NCBI RefSeq assembly: GCF_954871325.1 | Contig: NC_088775.1 | Location: 27,877,561-27,941,560 of the forward strand | Reading direction: 5' to 3' | Length of the DNA stretch: 64,000 nt | DNA from: Gordionus sp. m RMFG-2023 | Lineage: Eukaryota > Nematomorpha > Gordioida > Chordodea > Parachordodidae | In this document: positions 33,800-45,531 of the stretch, piece after piece | Layout of the letters: the number at the start of each line of letters is the position of its first letter | Position numbering within the stretch: position 1 is the stretch's first letter | Position numbers and translations under genes: made by a program | The notes under the pieces: model-generated | Told to the model about the DNA's origin: nothing | Database searches by the model: none | What the model saw: the letters and a program-made list of their open reading frames with translations, nothing else

Positions 33800-34270
33800 C
33801 TAACATGAACTTATTCTCATTTATGGTAACTTCTTTGTACTGATTTTCATTATTTATAAATTTATTTATCCGAATATGACCAAATCGTCCAGAAAATATA
33901 ATATTTTAGTTTATACAAAATCACTAAATTAACTGAATTGCTCACATTCGAAGCACCTTTGCATCGACAACTAAATATAAAATGTTCTGATTTATTACAA
34001 GTTTGATAATTAGATTAATGTTGTCCATTAGAAATCTTTTTAATAATAAAATGTCATTTTTTTCCATTTATGAGTACATTTTCCTGGGCTTATTTTTATG
34101 GTTTCCTTATCCAATCATTAATCTTAACCGTTTATTCTAAAAACCTTGTAACGTTTCTTATTATGTCCTTTTGGCCATCATAGTCTTCAACCCATATGGA
34201 CTGCTCCTATTTTATACTAGGTCTTCTTATTTTGCTTGCAAATCAAGGTCTAAATCTATTACCAATATTA
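33800..34270 (-). mobile_element. Possible retroelement gag remnant
   Basis: On the minus strand a reading QTCNKSEHFIFSCRC resembles the Cys/His knuckle of retroelement gag proteins, and an acidic W-rich segment (SIWVEDYDGQKDIIRN) lies just upstream. Very decayed. The family cannot be fixed; BEL/Pao or gypsy are both possible. Confidence 0.35.
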
Positions 34271-34779
34271 AATGTAACATTTTAGTTATAAAAAATTAAT
34301 CAAAATTTTGATTAAAATAATTTCTTGACGGTTGAAGTCAAAACATATGAAATAAGGAATATTTTTTGCAACTACAATAAATAACGAACTATTAAAATAC
34401 TTAATTAATGCAAAATTTGAAATATTTATTAATATTTGCCTTATTTAATAATATCTACGTCGAAAAAGAATTTTTTTCATATATTGATATAACAATATAT
34501 TAATGTATAATTTACTTTATAATAATTAGAAAAATGTATATATATATAGACTGTGATATTGAATTGATATATTTTGTTTTACCAATGAATTTATCAATTC
34601 TAAAAATTATCAATGTCTTCTGCTAATTTCATTAAGAGTTTATTTAAATTTATCCACATTCAAAGTTGGATAAATAAAATTCGAACTTTTCAATATGTAA
34701 ATATAAATATTTTTTATTATGAAACTTTACAATTCGACAAAAACATGAAAATATTAACTAAAACACATTTTACTCAAAT

Positions 34780-35530
34780 GTTGTTCATCAAAACTGATGT
34801 TCAAATGCCCGCCATTAGCTTGAATACATACTCTAAGGCGATCTCGACATTCATTGATTGCATAATCAACAATTCATTTATCAAAACGACCATAATTTTA
34901 CTGGCTCAGTGAGCTGGAGCACAATTCTGCTGGAATATGAAAAATTTACTACCCCTATGAACTATTTGATTTTAATCCCAGATCAAAAAAGATGAGCTCA
35001 GTGCAGCCAAAACTTGATACTTTGACTAAAACTGATAAAATTAGAGATTCTTTAACAGTACGCAGGAATCAATTAGCTGGAACATATTTTTTCTCATTAA
35101 AAAAAACATTATCATTTTCCAGATTTATTGATGGAGTTACTGTAAAAATGTTTTTATCCGTAAACCGTATGAAATCTCTTAGGTTATTTTAGTAGAAGTT
35201 GTTTGGTACATACTAGACAGTCAATCTTATTCGCATCGCTTATATCTCTGGTTGCTTCTTTTTTGAACATTTTTGCAGCTCTTTATGAATAATTGGATGC
35301 ACTGAAGTTTGCAAAATACCAGCTTATCAAGATATTTGACGAACTGTTCTGTGGATGCCAGGCCGATCTTCCTGAATCAATACGAGTGTTTTAATAGAAT
35401 CAACATTTTTACGAGCTGTGCGTGGTCTACCACCACGATACCATTTTTATGCTGATCTAGGAGCATCAATTTTTGCAATCAATCGATTCAAGACTGCTAT
35501 AGATCAGTTTCTATTAAGAAATTCCTTCAA
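34780..35530 (-). mobile_element. Mariner-like (Tc1/mariner) transposase remnant
   Basis: Read on the minus strand: helix-turn-helix linker GGRPRTARKNVDSIKTLV with EDRPGIHRTVRQIS and SVHPIIHKELQK; then KNIFTVTPSINLENDNVF; VSSFGCTELIFFDLGLKS; FQQNCAPAH (the second catalytic Asp position of FQQDGAPAH is Asn here); and the C-terminal IVDYAINECRDRLRVCIQAN and GGHLNISF. The section that should carry NSPDLNPLDY is missing, so the catalytic core is partly deleted, and several frameshifts occur. The inverted ends were not found. Located inside gene B intron 1. Confidence 0.75.
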
Positions 35531-35699
35531 AAACCTACTGTTTAAAATAATTAATTTAGTTTTGTTTTTTAAATTAAATTTGACATCAGTAAAATTAACT
35601 GTTTATATTATTATTTTATTTTTTATCGTTAATAAAATTAATTACCTGCATATTTAAAAAAATATATATATTGAGTAGTAAATGGAAAACGTTAGTTTT

Positions 35700-36500
35700 T
35701 GAATTTATGAACGATTAAAATTTCTAAAAGTCGAGCAATCAATAAACCGAATTGTGGAAAAAAAAGTACTTAGGTTTGAATGTTGTGGCAGAGATAATCA
35801 TAATACGGTTTCATGTAGATTAAAATTTTTAACAAGATAAGAATTTAAATTCTTCCATTGTAAATGATGACAAGAAAATAATTGGTGGAGATAATTTAAT
35901 ATTTTAGAATAAATAATTTATAATATAACTTCTTTAAAGCATGCCCACCGTTAGCATATAAAAGTAGAATTGATGAAACTATAAATAAATTAGTAAGATT
36001 AAAAATAATTGAAAAAATAACCTTTTTCATATAGCCGCATCTATAGTTCTTATCTTAAAAAAGGGGAGACTATTAAAATCTGTGGGGATTTCCGAAAAAA
36101 ATAACGAATCTTTAACTGAACAATCAATATCATTAAATCAAGTTGGACTAAGACTCAAAGTGGAATGTGATGATCAGCACTCCAAAATAAATTCACCAAG
36201 AACGTTGTCAGCTTCTAAAAAAAGGTATAGTCAGGTAAAAAAGAAGCGCTATCAATAATTTTTGTACAAAATTATCATTATCAATAGGTTATAAATATTC
36301 AATTATAACTGATCACAAAGCAATAATATCTTTATTGAATCTCATAAAAATGTTACATATCACTTGGTTAATCAGATGGTCATTATTTTTGGCTTTATTA
36401 CTCGTAATTATAAGAAAAACAAGTGAACACGAAACTTGGGATATGCTAACCAAACTAAACAAATAAGTGAATTGTAACATCAATAATGTGGTATATGATC
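35700..36500 (+). mobile_element. Ty3/gypsy polymerase fossil
   Basis: Plus-strand pieces of a gypsy pol: YKSRIDETINKLVRLKIIEK and KICGDFRK (start of the reverse transcriptase, about 35950-36100), then RNase H words YSIITDHKAIISLL (about 36295-36340) and the following conserved region to about 36470. Only parts of the polymerase and RNase H remain, broken many times and internally shortened. No terminal repeats identified. Old. Confidence 0.7.
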
Positions 36501-36779
36501 AATTAATATTAAATACACAAGTTAAAAAGAAAACCGCAATTGAACCAATCTTGTCAAGAGTTGGCTTAAGAAAATAGACGAAATATACAAAAGTTTTATA
36601 TTAAATATTTAAAGTTGAAAAAATAACACATTGTCGCTAACAATATATGTTTTAAAAATAAAATATTTATTTCAATATTATATAAATTAATTAAAAACAT
36701 ATATATAAAAATAAAATAAAAACCATATTGAAAAAAAACATTTCAAAAAAAACAATATCTTATTAGGTTATTAAATTTA

Positions 36780-38560
36780 ATTCTCAATGGGCCCCTTCCA
36801 TCACTTATCATTCCTATCCTCTTTAGCGCCCGTCTAATAGCCCTCAAAATAAAAAACGGAGGTATTCGCCCAATCGCTGTCGGGTCTTTCTGCCTAAGAA
36901 CCTCTAAGGTGATAGCTTAACGAATCAAGGAATCTCTTTCCTAATTCCTGTCGCCATTTCAATTAGGGTTTGGTGTTCCAGGAGGTGCTGAAATTTTAGC
37001 TCATCTCGCTAGCAAAACACCATCCCGATATGGTCCTAAAACTCGATTTTAATAATGCCTTTAATACAATAAAACGTCAACACTTCATTTTGTTTTGCAA
37101 CAAATATCCTGAATACTCTTCATACATTCTCCACAGTTATTCAAGTTCTACTTTTTTAAAATACAAGATAATCAAATATCAAGAGAGAAATCAACAGGGA
37201 GACCCCTTAGGCCCAGCCCTTTTTTGCATTGGGATCCACAAAATCATCCAGGAAATTCAATCTAAATCAATCCTTACCTTAAATTCCTGGTATCTAGATG
37301 ATGACATTGTATCGGGCAACCTTTCCACAATCATGTCCATTCCCCCCATCATCGAGAATTTTTCACATATTACAGGGCTATCATTCAATCTCCACAAATG
37401 TGAGATTTGCCTCCTAATTCCTAGATTTATTTCCTTAGACATAACATACCACGTCATCAACAGAGACGAGATGACACATATGGGATCAACGATAGGGTGT
37501 GAAAAGGCCATTTTTTTTAAACAAATTCCTTAACAATTTATCTAAATTATACACATTATTTAATTACTTTCCCTCCCATCAAACTTTTTTTTAATTTTAA
37601 TATACCTAAGATCCTCTACGCCCTGAGATCCTCTCCGATCTTTAAATGCAGAGACTTGCTTTGTCCCATGAAATCCTAATCATGGGCCTCCTTGAAAATA
37701 TATTAAACTTAAATTCATCCTAGCTTCAGGCCACTCTCCTCAACAAGTCTAATATCTTTCCCTCTCAGCCTTTATTTCATCCGGTCTGGCAGCTCAATCT
37801 ATTATACCTTTCTCAGGCCCTCACCATTTGGTACAGCAATTGCCATCCACTCTTTGTCGTCCTGCCTCCAGCATTCAAACTTGGCTGATCGCCCGTTCCA
37901 TTGAATACCTAATTTATAGGTCCTATAATCCCAATAACTTAGTATTATATGCAAAGGTTACGAATGGTTAGCCACTACTAGTTCCAATCTTGGCCTCCTC
38001 ATGACGGACGAACAGCTTCGCCATAGCCTCCACCTTGGCTGTAATGCAGAGTTCCTCCTATTTGTATAGAGCCAGACCATTGAATCGAAAGCTTACCATC
38101 CCTTGCACTGCAAGTTCTTCCATGGACGACAACCTCGTCATTAATCTATCATTAACATTCTCCTAGTTGCCCTTAAAAAGTTAATATTCCATCCACACTC
38201 GAACCAATGGGCCTCTCAAACGAAAACACCATACGCCTCAATGATATATCCCTCATTCCCTAGACTAATGGTCTTCCACTCGCTTGGGACTATACCTGAG
38301 TCGATTTTGCAGCAAAGTCCAACCTTTCATTTTTTGCCATCGAAAAGGCAGAAATCCTTAAAAAACAAATACGCTTGCCTCACCAACACTGTGTTCATAT
38401 CAATCGTTATCAATACCCTAGGTATGTTGTAAGTGAGGCCCTCAATTTCATTAAAATCATAAGAAAAAAAATGAGACAGATCTCAGGGGACCCCAATGAA
38501 GGATTTTACCTTATTTCCTAGCTTCTATCTGAGTAAACTTATTATTTGCCGTAGAATTAC
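36780..38560 (+). mobile_element. Decayed relative of the R2-like retrotransposon
   Basis: Same family as the element at 7763. It starts LIALKIKNGGIRPIAVG (about 36830-36880), then FQLGFGVPGGAEILAHLA, VLKLDFNNAFNTIKRQHF (37030-37085), NQQGDPLGPALFCIGIHKII (37190-37250), SWYLDDDIVSGN (YLDD at about 37290) and TGLSFNLHKCEICLL. The frame 37030-37533 is open for 167 residues and then breaks; the downstream thumb and endonuclease region is present but scrambled. Intermediate in age between the 7763 copy and the others. Confidence 0.8.
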
Positions 38561-39551
38561 AGTGTCAATTTCTATATGTATTTTCTACTTACTAAAATTA
38601 ATAGGGTTTATTCGAGTTTCTTGAGAGTTAATTACTAATATAATCTCCGCTATCCCTATTTTATTTATTCTTGAATACACCCCTTTTTATTTTTACTCTA
38701 TGTACCCCCCTTTTACGTTTTTCTTCATAGATTTATACATATATATATTTTTTAAATTTAATTTTTTAATATATCCTCTACTTTTTAATATATATTTTTA
38801 ATTAAATAGTGCATATATCCTATTTTAAAATAAAGTACCATCATAAGGAAAAATAATTTTATGGAAATACAATATTTTGAATATTCATTAACCAAAAAAA
38901 CTCGATTTTCAACACGACACCCCCTTTTTTTAAAAAATATGTATGTTGATATATATACACGAATTAAATAAAATGTAAAATTTTACTTTTCAAACGGTTA
39001 CTCTTTGATATATGCCCATCTTTAGAAATTAAAATTTTACATTTCATTTTACATTTCATTTTACATTTCATTTTACATTTCATTTTACATTTCATTTTAC
39101 ATTTCATTTTACATTTCATTTAATATTAAATATCTCTAATAATATCATAATTCAAATTTTATTATATAGTTCTATAATGGCCCTTTACATTAAATTTTAT
39201 ATAATAAAAATTAGTTCATTATTAAAACTAAAAATAGAAAATCGGAAATGATAAAGAGAAAACCAAAATTTTATTTTCTTCCAATTTTTTTTTTACATAG
39301 AGGCATTATGCGCCCTAATATTTTTACCTAGACTGGTACGAATTTTGGGCTAAAAGTTATTGCACTTTAAAAATAAGTTGCAGGGCTAAAATCTTATGCA
39401 TACCAAAAATATATAGTAATTTATTTAAAAAATAAAATTAAATTAAAACTTAAAACCTATATTTATTAATATATATAAAGTATAGAAATTATTTACTTAC
39501 AAAAATTTTGAATTATAATAACTTTTATATATTTTTTTAATAATATATTAG
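38561..39551. other. Gene B intron 1, last part
   Basis: AT-rich. A 13-bp tandem repeat (CATTTCATTTTAC, about seven copies) occupies about 39033-39122. Nothing else recognised. Confidence 0.55.
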
Positions 39552-39724
39552 ATGAATTATTAAAAAATCTAACTGCCAGAGCAGGATATTATGGGTTATT
39601 TTACTTAAACACTGTCTGTGGAGAAATATTTCAAGGACCTGCTATAAAAGAAAATTATTTAATTCGATTTTATTGTGAAAATGATCAGAATAAATATATC
39701 ATGGGAAAATTCATTACTTTAATG
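39552..39724 (+). CDS. Gene B exon: fucolectin domain, middle part
   Basis: It reads ELLKNLTARAGYYGLFYLNT (ERLSNFTVRVG...), VCGEIFQGP (conserved CG), NYLIRFYCENDQ and KYIMGKFITLM (the GRYVTI strand). The acceptor is ATATATTAG before 39552; T from the previous exon plus AT gives Tyr. The donor is ATG/GTTAGT after 39724, phase 0. Phase 1 in and phase 0 out is the same pattern as exon 7 of gene A, which shows the two genes share an ancestral exon layout. The exon is separated from its N-terminal partner by an 8.3-kb intron full of transposons. Confidence 0.75.
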
Positions 39725-40271
39725 GTTAGTATATATATAATTCAGAAATTATTTTATCAGTTATTTATATAATGGATAATTACGATTTTATTTAATTAAA
39801 CTTGATATAAATAGTACAACACGTATATAAAAAAATATTATAACTAGTGCTGTGAATATTTAAAAAAAAAATTGGCTCTCGTTTGTCATTCTAAGACATT
39901 TTTAAAATGTTCAAAATATGAAGTATATATGGTGATCACCATATTCTGAGCCCTGGATTAGATAATTAAAACTTGAAGATTCTTAAGTTTTTTTCTTCTT
40001 GAATACCATTTTTTTTATATTGATGATAAATTTTAAAGACAATAATTTTTATAATAAATAAATTCAGTTAATCGTGATTATTAATTAATTTTTTAACTTA
40101 AATTCGTCACTAAGATACCACTAATTAGGAAAATGGTTAGTGAGGAAAATAAATAAAATAAAAACATTGGTACATCTAGGAAATTTTGTTAGAAAAATAA
40201 AACAAACAATATCTCACATGTTTAGTTATATTATTTCCAATAATATATTGATATTTTTTTTATATTTAAAG

Positions 40272-40370
40272 ATAGAAAATGAGAATGAGAATATTTTAAG
40301 TTTCTGTGAAGTCTATGCATATGGAATTGAAATTAAACAAAGTATATTTAATGAAATTTCAAATTTATAA
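40272..40370 (+). CDS. Gene B last exon
   Basis: Phase-0 exon after TATATTTAAAG. It reads IENENENILSFCEVYAYGIE then IKQSIFNEISNL and stops at TAA 40368-40370. FCEVYAYG is the terminal lectin strand (LCEVEVYG). A 17-residue tail follows, with no membrane segment. An AATAAA at 40445-40450, about 75 bases past the stop, is a plausible poly(A) signal. A 38-bp direct duplication (AGTTACATTCAGAAATTTTT and on) overlaps this 3' region at about 40415-40490. Confidence 0.72.
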   Translation: MENENENILSFCEVYAYGIEIKQSIFNEISNL

Positions 40371-40936
40371 TGAATTTATTAATATTTTATTTATATGTTA
40401 TAGTAAGAAAAGATACATTCAGAAATTTTTTTACTTTTGAAATGAATAAAAAGTTACATTCAGAAATTTTTTTACTTTTGAAATGAATACCAATGTTAAA
40501 TATGAATTGGCTGGAAATATAATATTTTTTTATTGAACTTCTAATGATATGAATATTTTTTCTTAATTTATTCCTTCCATTAGTTTTTAAGTGACATAAA
40601 GGGAATAATTTTAGACAGATACTATTTAATAATTTATAAATTAAAGATGAGGATATAAATGTGGTGAAAATGAAAGATTTTTTTTAGTTTCTATTTTGAC
40701 AATATTAATTGTTGGTTGATGACTTCTGAAAATACAATTTTTATATCGTAGCTAGTGTAACTTTATCCAGTATTAACATGCGTTATCTAAATTCCCTAAA
40801 TATGTTTTAAATTTAAAAGTAAATATATTAAACAACGGATAATTTATTTTGTGAAATCATCATTTCAAATTATATAGTTTATAAAATGAATTATTATTTT
40901 TAAAGAGTGATCACTGTAACTGAGGAATGACTTGTA

Positions 40937-41132
40937 TAGTGTTGTTAAACGACTCAATTTTTTAAAGCGGCTAACCCAATATTTAGCCAAAAAATGTTAG
41001 GGAGCCTCGAAATTTCCTTAATAGATATCCCAACCTTTTTGTCATACGAGCAAAATCTCTAGGCTTGGGTATTATTTTTGATTAAGATATTGAGTTAGCC
41101 GTTTTTAAAAATAAAACCGTTTAACAACAGTA
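40937..41132. mobile_element. Second copy of the TAGTGTTGTTAAAC MITE
   Basis: Ends TAGTGTTGTTAAACGACT and the near complement ending CCGTTTAACAACAGTA. The length of 196 bp and internal words (GGCTAAC, GTTAGCCG) match the 16882-17104 copy. Flanking octamers GACTTGTA and GATTGGTA agree at 6 of 8 positions, a decayed 8-bp duplication. Confidence 0.78.
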
Positions 41133-41911
41133 GATTGGTAGATGAGCAATAAATAAAAGTTGTGGCTCAGTGCCTAAAATAAATATAATAACTTTATCAG
41201 GCATGAGTAATAAGCGCTAACGAACACTCGTTAAGAAAAATAATCATGATGATAAATAATTTACATTTTGTTTTAAAGTTAAAAAAATATCGGCTTTCAC
41301 AAAATACTTCCTCACATTCATATTGAAAAAAAATTTAAATAATTAAATGAGTAGGCATGAACAAAATACTTATGTAAAGTAGTTACAGCTAAATTACTTT
41401 AAAAAAAATTGGTAGATTATATTCCATATGTTAACCCATTTAAGAAGGTGTATCAGAAGTCAAAATAATAATTTAAGGGTCAATTTATATTCATTAATAT
41501 ATCTCAAGCACAATTATCAAAAAATAAATAGAAACCTTTACAAGTCGCGAAAGGGCCGTTGCATAAATGCAACATCGGATCATATATGGTTAAAATAGTT
41601 CACAATATATCAATTCTAAATGATATAGCATATTATTAAAAAAAAATTTTTTATGATGCACTTGGAGCATTGGTTTTAACTAAATTTAATTTTAAAAAAA
41701 AATAATCATTAACCATGTATATATTAATTTTAGAGAAAAATCTCTTTAGTTTATAATTTTTTATTTAATTTATCCATGATAATCTAATAGATATTTTTAT
41801 TAAATTTAGGAAATATAAATTAGACAAATTAGTTTTTTTTTATCATAAATAAATAAGATAAAAACAAACATGCGTAAATACAATAATCAATAAAATAATA
41901 TTTATACTATA
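41133..41911. other. AT-rich gap 3' of the hAT transposase
   Basis: No gene. It should include the 3' end of the hAT element, but no terminus matching CAGGGGTTCGAACCGG was found, so that end may be deleted or diverged. Confidence 0.4.
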
Positions 41912-43780
41912 CTATTTAGTTTTAAAAAGAGAATTCGAACGGATAACTAAAATATTTTCTAATATTTCAGGATTTAATTTAGTTCTCTGCGTAGAGAGTA
42001 TAAACTTAAGGCTTGAAAATGCTCTTTCTACGGAGACCTGCGTAGCTGGAACTGCTAGCACAGTTATAGCTAACTTATAAAGTTCTGGTATACTATTCTT
42101 TACATTTTCCCAATAATTCAAAAGATTAGTATCTTTTTCTAATCTCTCTATATTATCAAATGACCGAATTATATATTCTATTTCTATACATTTATTATAA
42201 TTTTCGATGCCCTGAGAATTATTCTTATTAAGACTTTCATGCGACTTTAATAAATCTTCAAAATCATCATCTAAATTATCCTTCGAATACGAACACGTAG
42301 GCATAGTATTTAGAATTTCAATATTCTGATTTTTTAGATTTTGTATCAAGTTCCAATTTTTACAAAGATGTTTTCTGGCGATCTCTCTTTCTTCAAAAGT
42401 TAAAAATACATTATATCTAGGGTCGAGATAAATAGCAGAGCAAAAAACTTCATTTTTAAAATTTATTTCTCGTGCTTTCATCGTAGAAACTAAAAGTCTG
42501 GCAAATGGAGTGTCTACTTTACTCGTTTGCATGAGACATTTGATCCACGCAGCATAAAAATCTCCCATTGTCAATTGTTCACTTTGTAAATATTTTGTCA
42601 AAACATAAGCTGGATATAAAGCTTTTAATATGTCACTAATTATTTCCCATTCATTCTCTGATAAACATTTTTGATCGCTTTGGAGCGATATTTCTTGGCA
42701 AAAGCTTTTTAACTCTAGTAATCTCTCCAACATTAAATAGATAGAGTTCCATCTTGTGCAACAATCTATTAGTGGTTTTTTCAAATTTAATTTTGAGAGA
42801 ATAGCCATTGTAGTCTGATTTTTTATTTTTTTGCAGATGTTTCTTGCTTTATTTATAATGACAATTTCATTTGAATTTTTAATGCAATCATTAATTGCTA
42901 ATTGAAATGTATGTGAAGCACATCTAACACCTATTAATATGGGTCTGGCATTTGATGCAAGATTAATATTTTCAATATTAAAAGGTTCTTTATTTTCATC
43001 ATGAATTATATCATTATTATTAAATCATCATTATCTATATCATTATTATTTAAATCATCATTAATTAAATAATCGTTAAGGTCATCATCTTCATCATCTT
43101 CTTCATAGTGTAGTATTAATAGCTTAATTAACTTAATCATATTTGCTGCATTATCGGTGGTTTTTGTGTAAATCTGCTCAATTTTTATTTCAAATTCTTT
43201 TAAAACATCTAGAATATTTTAAGATATTCTGATGTGTGTCGTTCTTTAATCACTTTCATGCATAGAGTCCTTAATTTTATTTTTCCGTTATTTATAAATT
43301 GAATATTGATCCCCAATATGGACCTATCATAACTAGTTGCTATATCTAATTTTTACGAAATATGTTTTTGATACACTTTCCGATGCGTATATTTTCCGAA
43401 TTGATAGTTAAATTTCACCCAATCCTATAATTATTGGATCTATAATATTTCGAAATGCTTTGTCGTCTATTGATTTTATTGGCCTACCGTGAACTGTTAT
43501 TAGCTCGGTGCAAGAGCGGATTAAAGTTTCTTTATTTATATTGATTTGTATTGTAGTAGTGTTGGACTTAAAAGCATCTTGGATTGTATTATACTGGTTT
43601 GTAGTTTTCGTTATTTGTATTTTTTTAATAGTCAAATTTTCTTTCTTTTTTCTTAATAATTTGAATTCCCTATTGTGGAATCTTTCTATATGTCGTTCAA
43701 GATTTGCAGCATGGTCTCCAGTTAAGATCTTACCACAATCTTCTATTTTACAAATAGATTGATTTTTTATGATATCTAAT
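41912..43780 (-). pseudogene. hAT transposase with BED finger, nearly whole
   Basis: Minus strand. It begins with a BED zinc finger reading CKIEDCGKILTGDHAANLER then HIERFHN (about 43750-43660; C-x4-C...H-x4-H type). The middle, about 43400-42810, is broken by stops. The C-terminal frame 42808-41912 is open for 298 residues with PLIDCCTRWNSIYLMLERLL, ALYPAYVLTKYL, YLDPRYNVFL, and the dimerisation domain LLNYWENVKNSIPELYKLAI, AVPATQVSVERAFSSLKFI, RTKLNPEILENIL. It is of the ZBED/Hermes-type branch. An acidic low-complexity stretch (ATCATCATT runs) lies near 43010-43110. More than one break, so not functional as read. Confidence 0.85.
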
Positions 43781-43935
43781 TTAAAAAGGAACGCACAGGA
43801 TTTGACTTTTCCCGAACCATTTAATAGATAACTAAAAAGCTATATGATGATAGATGAAAATCTTTTATTATATAAATAGAATAAATAAAAAAGCTTAATA
43901 GAAACAATTTTACCTTCATTTTTATTTTTTTAAAT

Positions 43936-44886
43936 AACTTGGATTATAGAATTTAAATGACAATAAATAAAATGGTTAGTATAAATATTTTAATGATATA
44001 ATAATTTTTTATTTATAAAAATCATATTTTTTTTTAAATTCAGAATTCTAATATTTATTATTAAAATAATATGTTAGTTAGCATTTACCATTACCATATA
44101 TGCAAAATAAAAAAAAATGATTAAAGAATGGCATATGTAATGAATATTTTTCTAAATCTGTATTTTTAAATAATAAAAATCTTACTATAAATCTTCAGTT
44201 TAAATAAGTTAACTAACATTGCATTAAATTATTTTATACTTTTATTTATTTGTTTTATATTAAATAGACTTACATTTAAAAATAGGAATTACATTTTGAT
44301 GTTAAACTAAATATAACTAGTATAGTTCAATTCAAATTACCCACTCTGATATATTCTATATAAACTTTTTTTGAATATATCAATTAATAAGAAATTATTG
44401 TAAAACAATATTATATAAAAATTGGTCAGTACTTTATTTCTGTTAGATGTTAATATAATATGACAGAATAGGTAATTTAAGTTAAACTATAGTATTTATA
44501 TTTAGTTTAACATAAAAATGTAATTCCTATTTTTAATTCACTGTAAGTTTATTTAAATATAAAACACATTAATAAATAAATAAAAGTATAAAAATAATTT
44601 AATGCAATGTTAATTAACTTATTTAAACGATTTATAGTAAGATTTTTATTATTTAAAAATACAGATTTAGAAAAATATTCATTACAAATGCCATTCTTTA
44701 ATCATATTTTTTTATTTTGCATATATGATAATGGTAAATGCTAACTAACATATTATAATAATAAATAATTTATAATATTAGAATTCTGAATTTAAAAAAA
44801 CAATGATTATAAATAAAAAATTATTATATCATTAAAATATTGCTGACTATTTTATTTATTGTCATTTAAATTCTATGATCCAAGTT
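43936..44886. repeat. 951-bp near-perfect palindrome (long inverted repeat)
   Basis: Two arms of roughly 430-440 bp, about 43936-44370 and 44450-44886, are reverse complements with few differences. The outer ends are AACTTGGAT...ATAGAATTTAAATGAC and the complement; matching inner words are TTAGTTAGCATTTACCATTA and GTAATTCCTATTTTTAA. The loop is only about 80 bases. No coding frame and no clear target duplication (outside bases differ). It lies between the hAT transposase start and the hAT end at 45265. Could be a foldback MITE inserted in the hAT, or an inverted duplication; read-through transcription would give a long hairpin RNA. Confidence 0.88.
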
Positions 44887-45149
44887 TTTATAATGAGATA
44901 AAAAATTTAATTTAGCCAAGAATAATTATGTCTGATTTTAAGATATCTTATCTAATTAACAGATAAATTGTCTAATCTCTTATAAATTAAGTATTTAAAG
45001 AAAAAACAACAAACCTGGTATTATTTGATATATAATGTTGATAATATAAAAATATTTAATTTGATATATAATGTTGATAATATGGAAATATTTAATTTGA
45101 AAAGAAATCACCAATTTAAAAAATGCCCCCAAGGAAAATTTAAATTTTA

Positions 45150-45265
45150 AATTTAGGTTAATAATTTAAAATTTATTATTTTTAAAACCTAACGGTTCGG
45201 TTAAGGTTCAGAAAATCATAATGGTTCATTCCGGTTTTGCGGTTCGGTTCCGGTTCGAACCCCTG
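45150..45265 (-). mobile_element. 5' terminus of the hAT element
   Basis: On the minus strand the sequence starting at 45265 is CAGGGGTTCGAACCGGAACC, with further repeats of the AACCGAACCG word. This CAGGGG start is a standard hAT terminal form, and it faces the transposase at 41912-43780. The opposite terminus was not found. If they belong together the element spans at least 3.3 kb because of the palindrome inside it. Confidence 0.6.
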
Positions 45266-45531
45266 CTCTAAACACATCTTCTTTTTACGATTAATTCTAC
45301 GCTGCAGTATTTCAGTTTCCACATATGTCATCAGGTATCATCAAATCTGCCAATTTTTTATTGATTGTTAATGCCATATTTGTAGCTTTTTATAGAATTT
45401 AAAGAAAATTTATTCCAGGCAGTCAAAATGTCTAAGATTTTGTTTTAAATATCTTGATAGAGGCCCAATTATTTAAAAAAATTTCAAAAAAATTTGTGCC
45501 ATGGAGGGTTTTAAATTTGCATAACTTTAAC

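Noticed and set aside
35418-35657. Plus-strand open frame starting MRGLPPRYHFYADLGAS
   Set aside because: Antisense of the mariner transposase helix-turn-helix region (GGRPRTAR on the minus strand).
41133-43120. Acidic ATCATCATT repeats near 43010-43110 as a regulatory microsatellite
   Set aside because: They sit in the hAT transposase relic, where they would encode Asp/Asn-rich sequence; nothing indicates a regulatory role.
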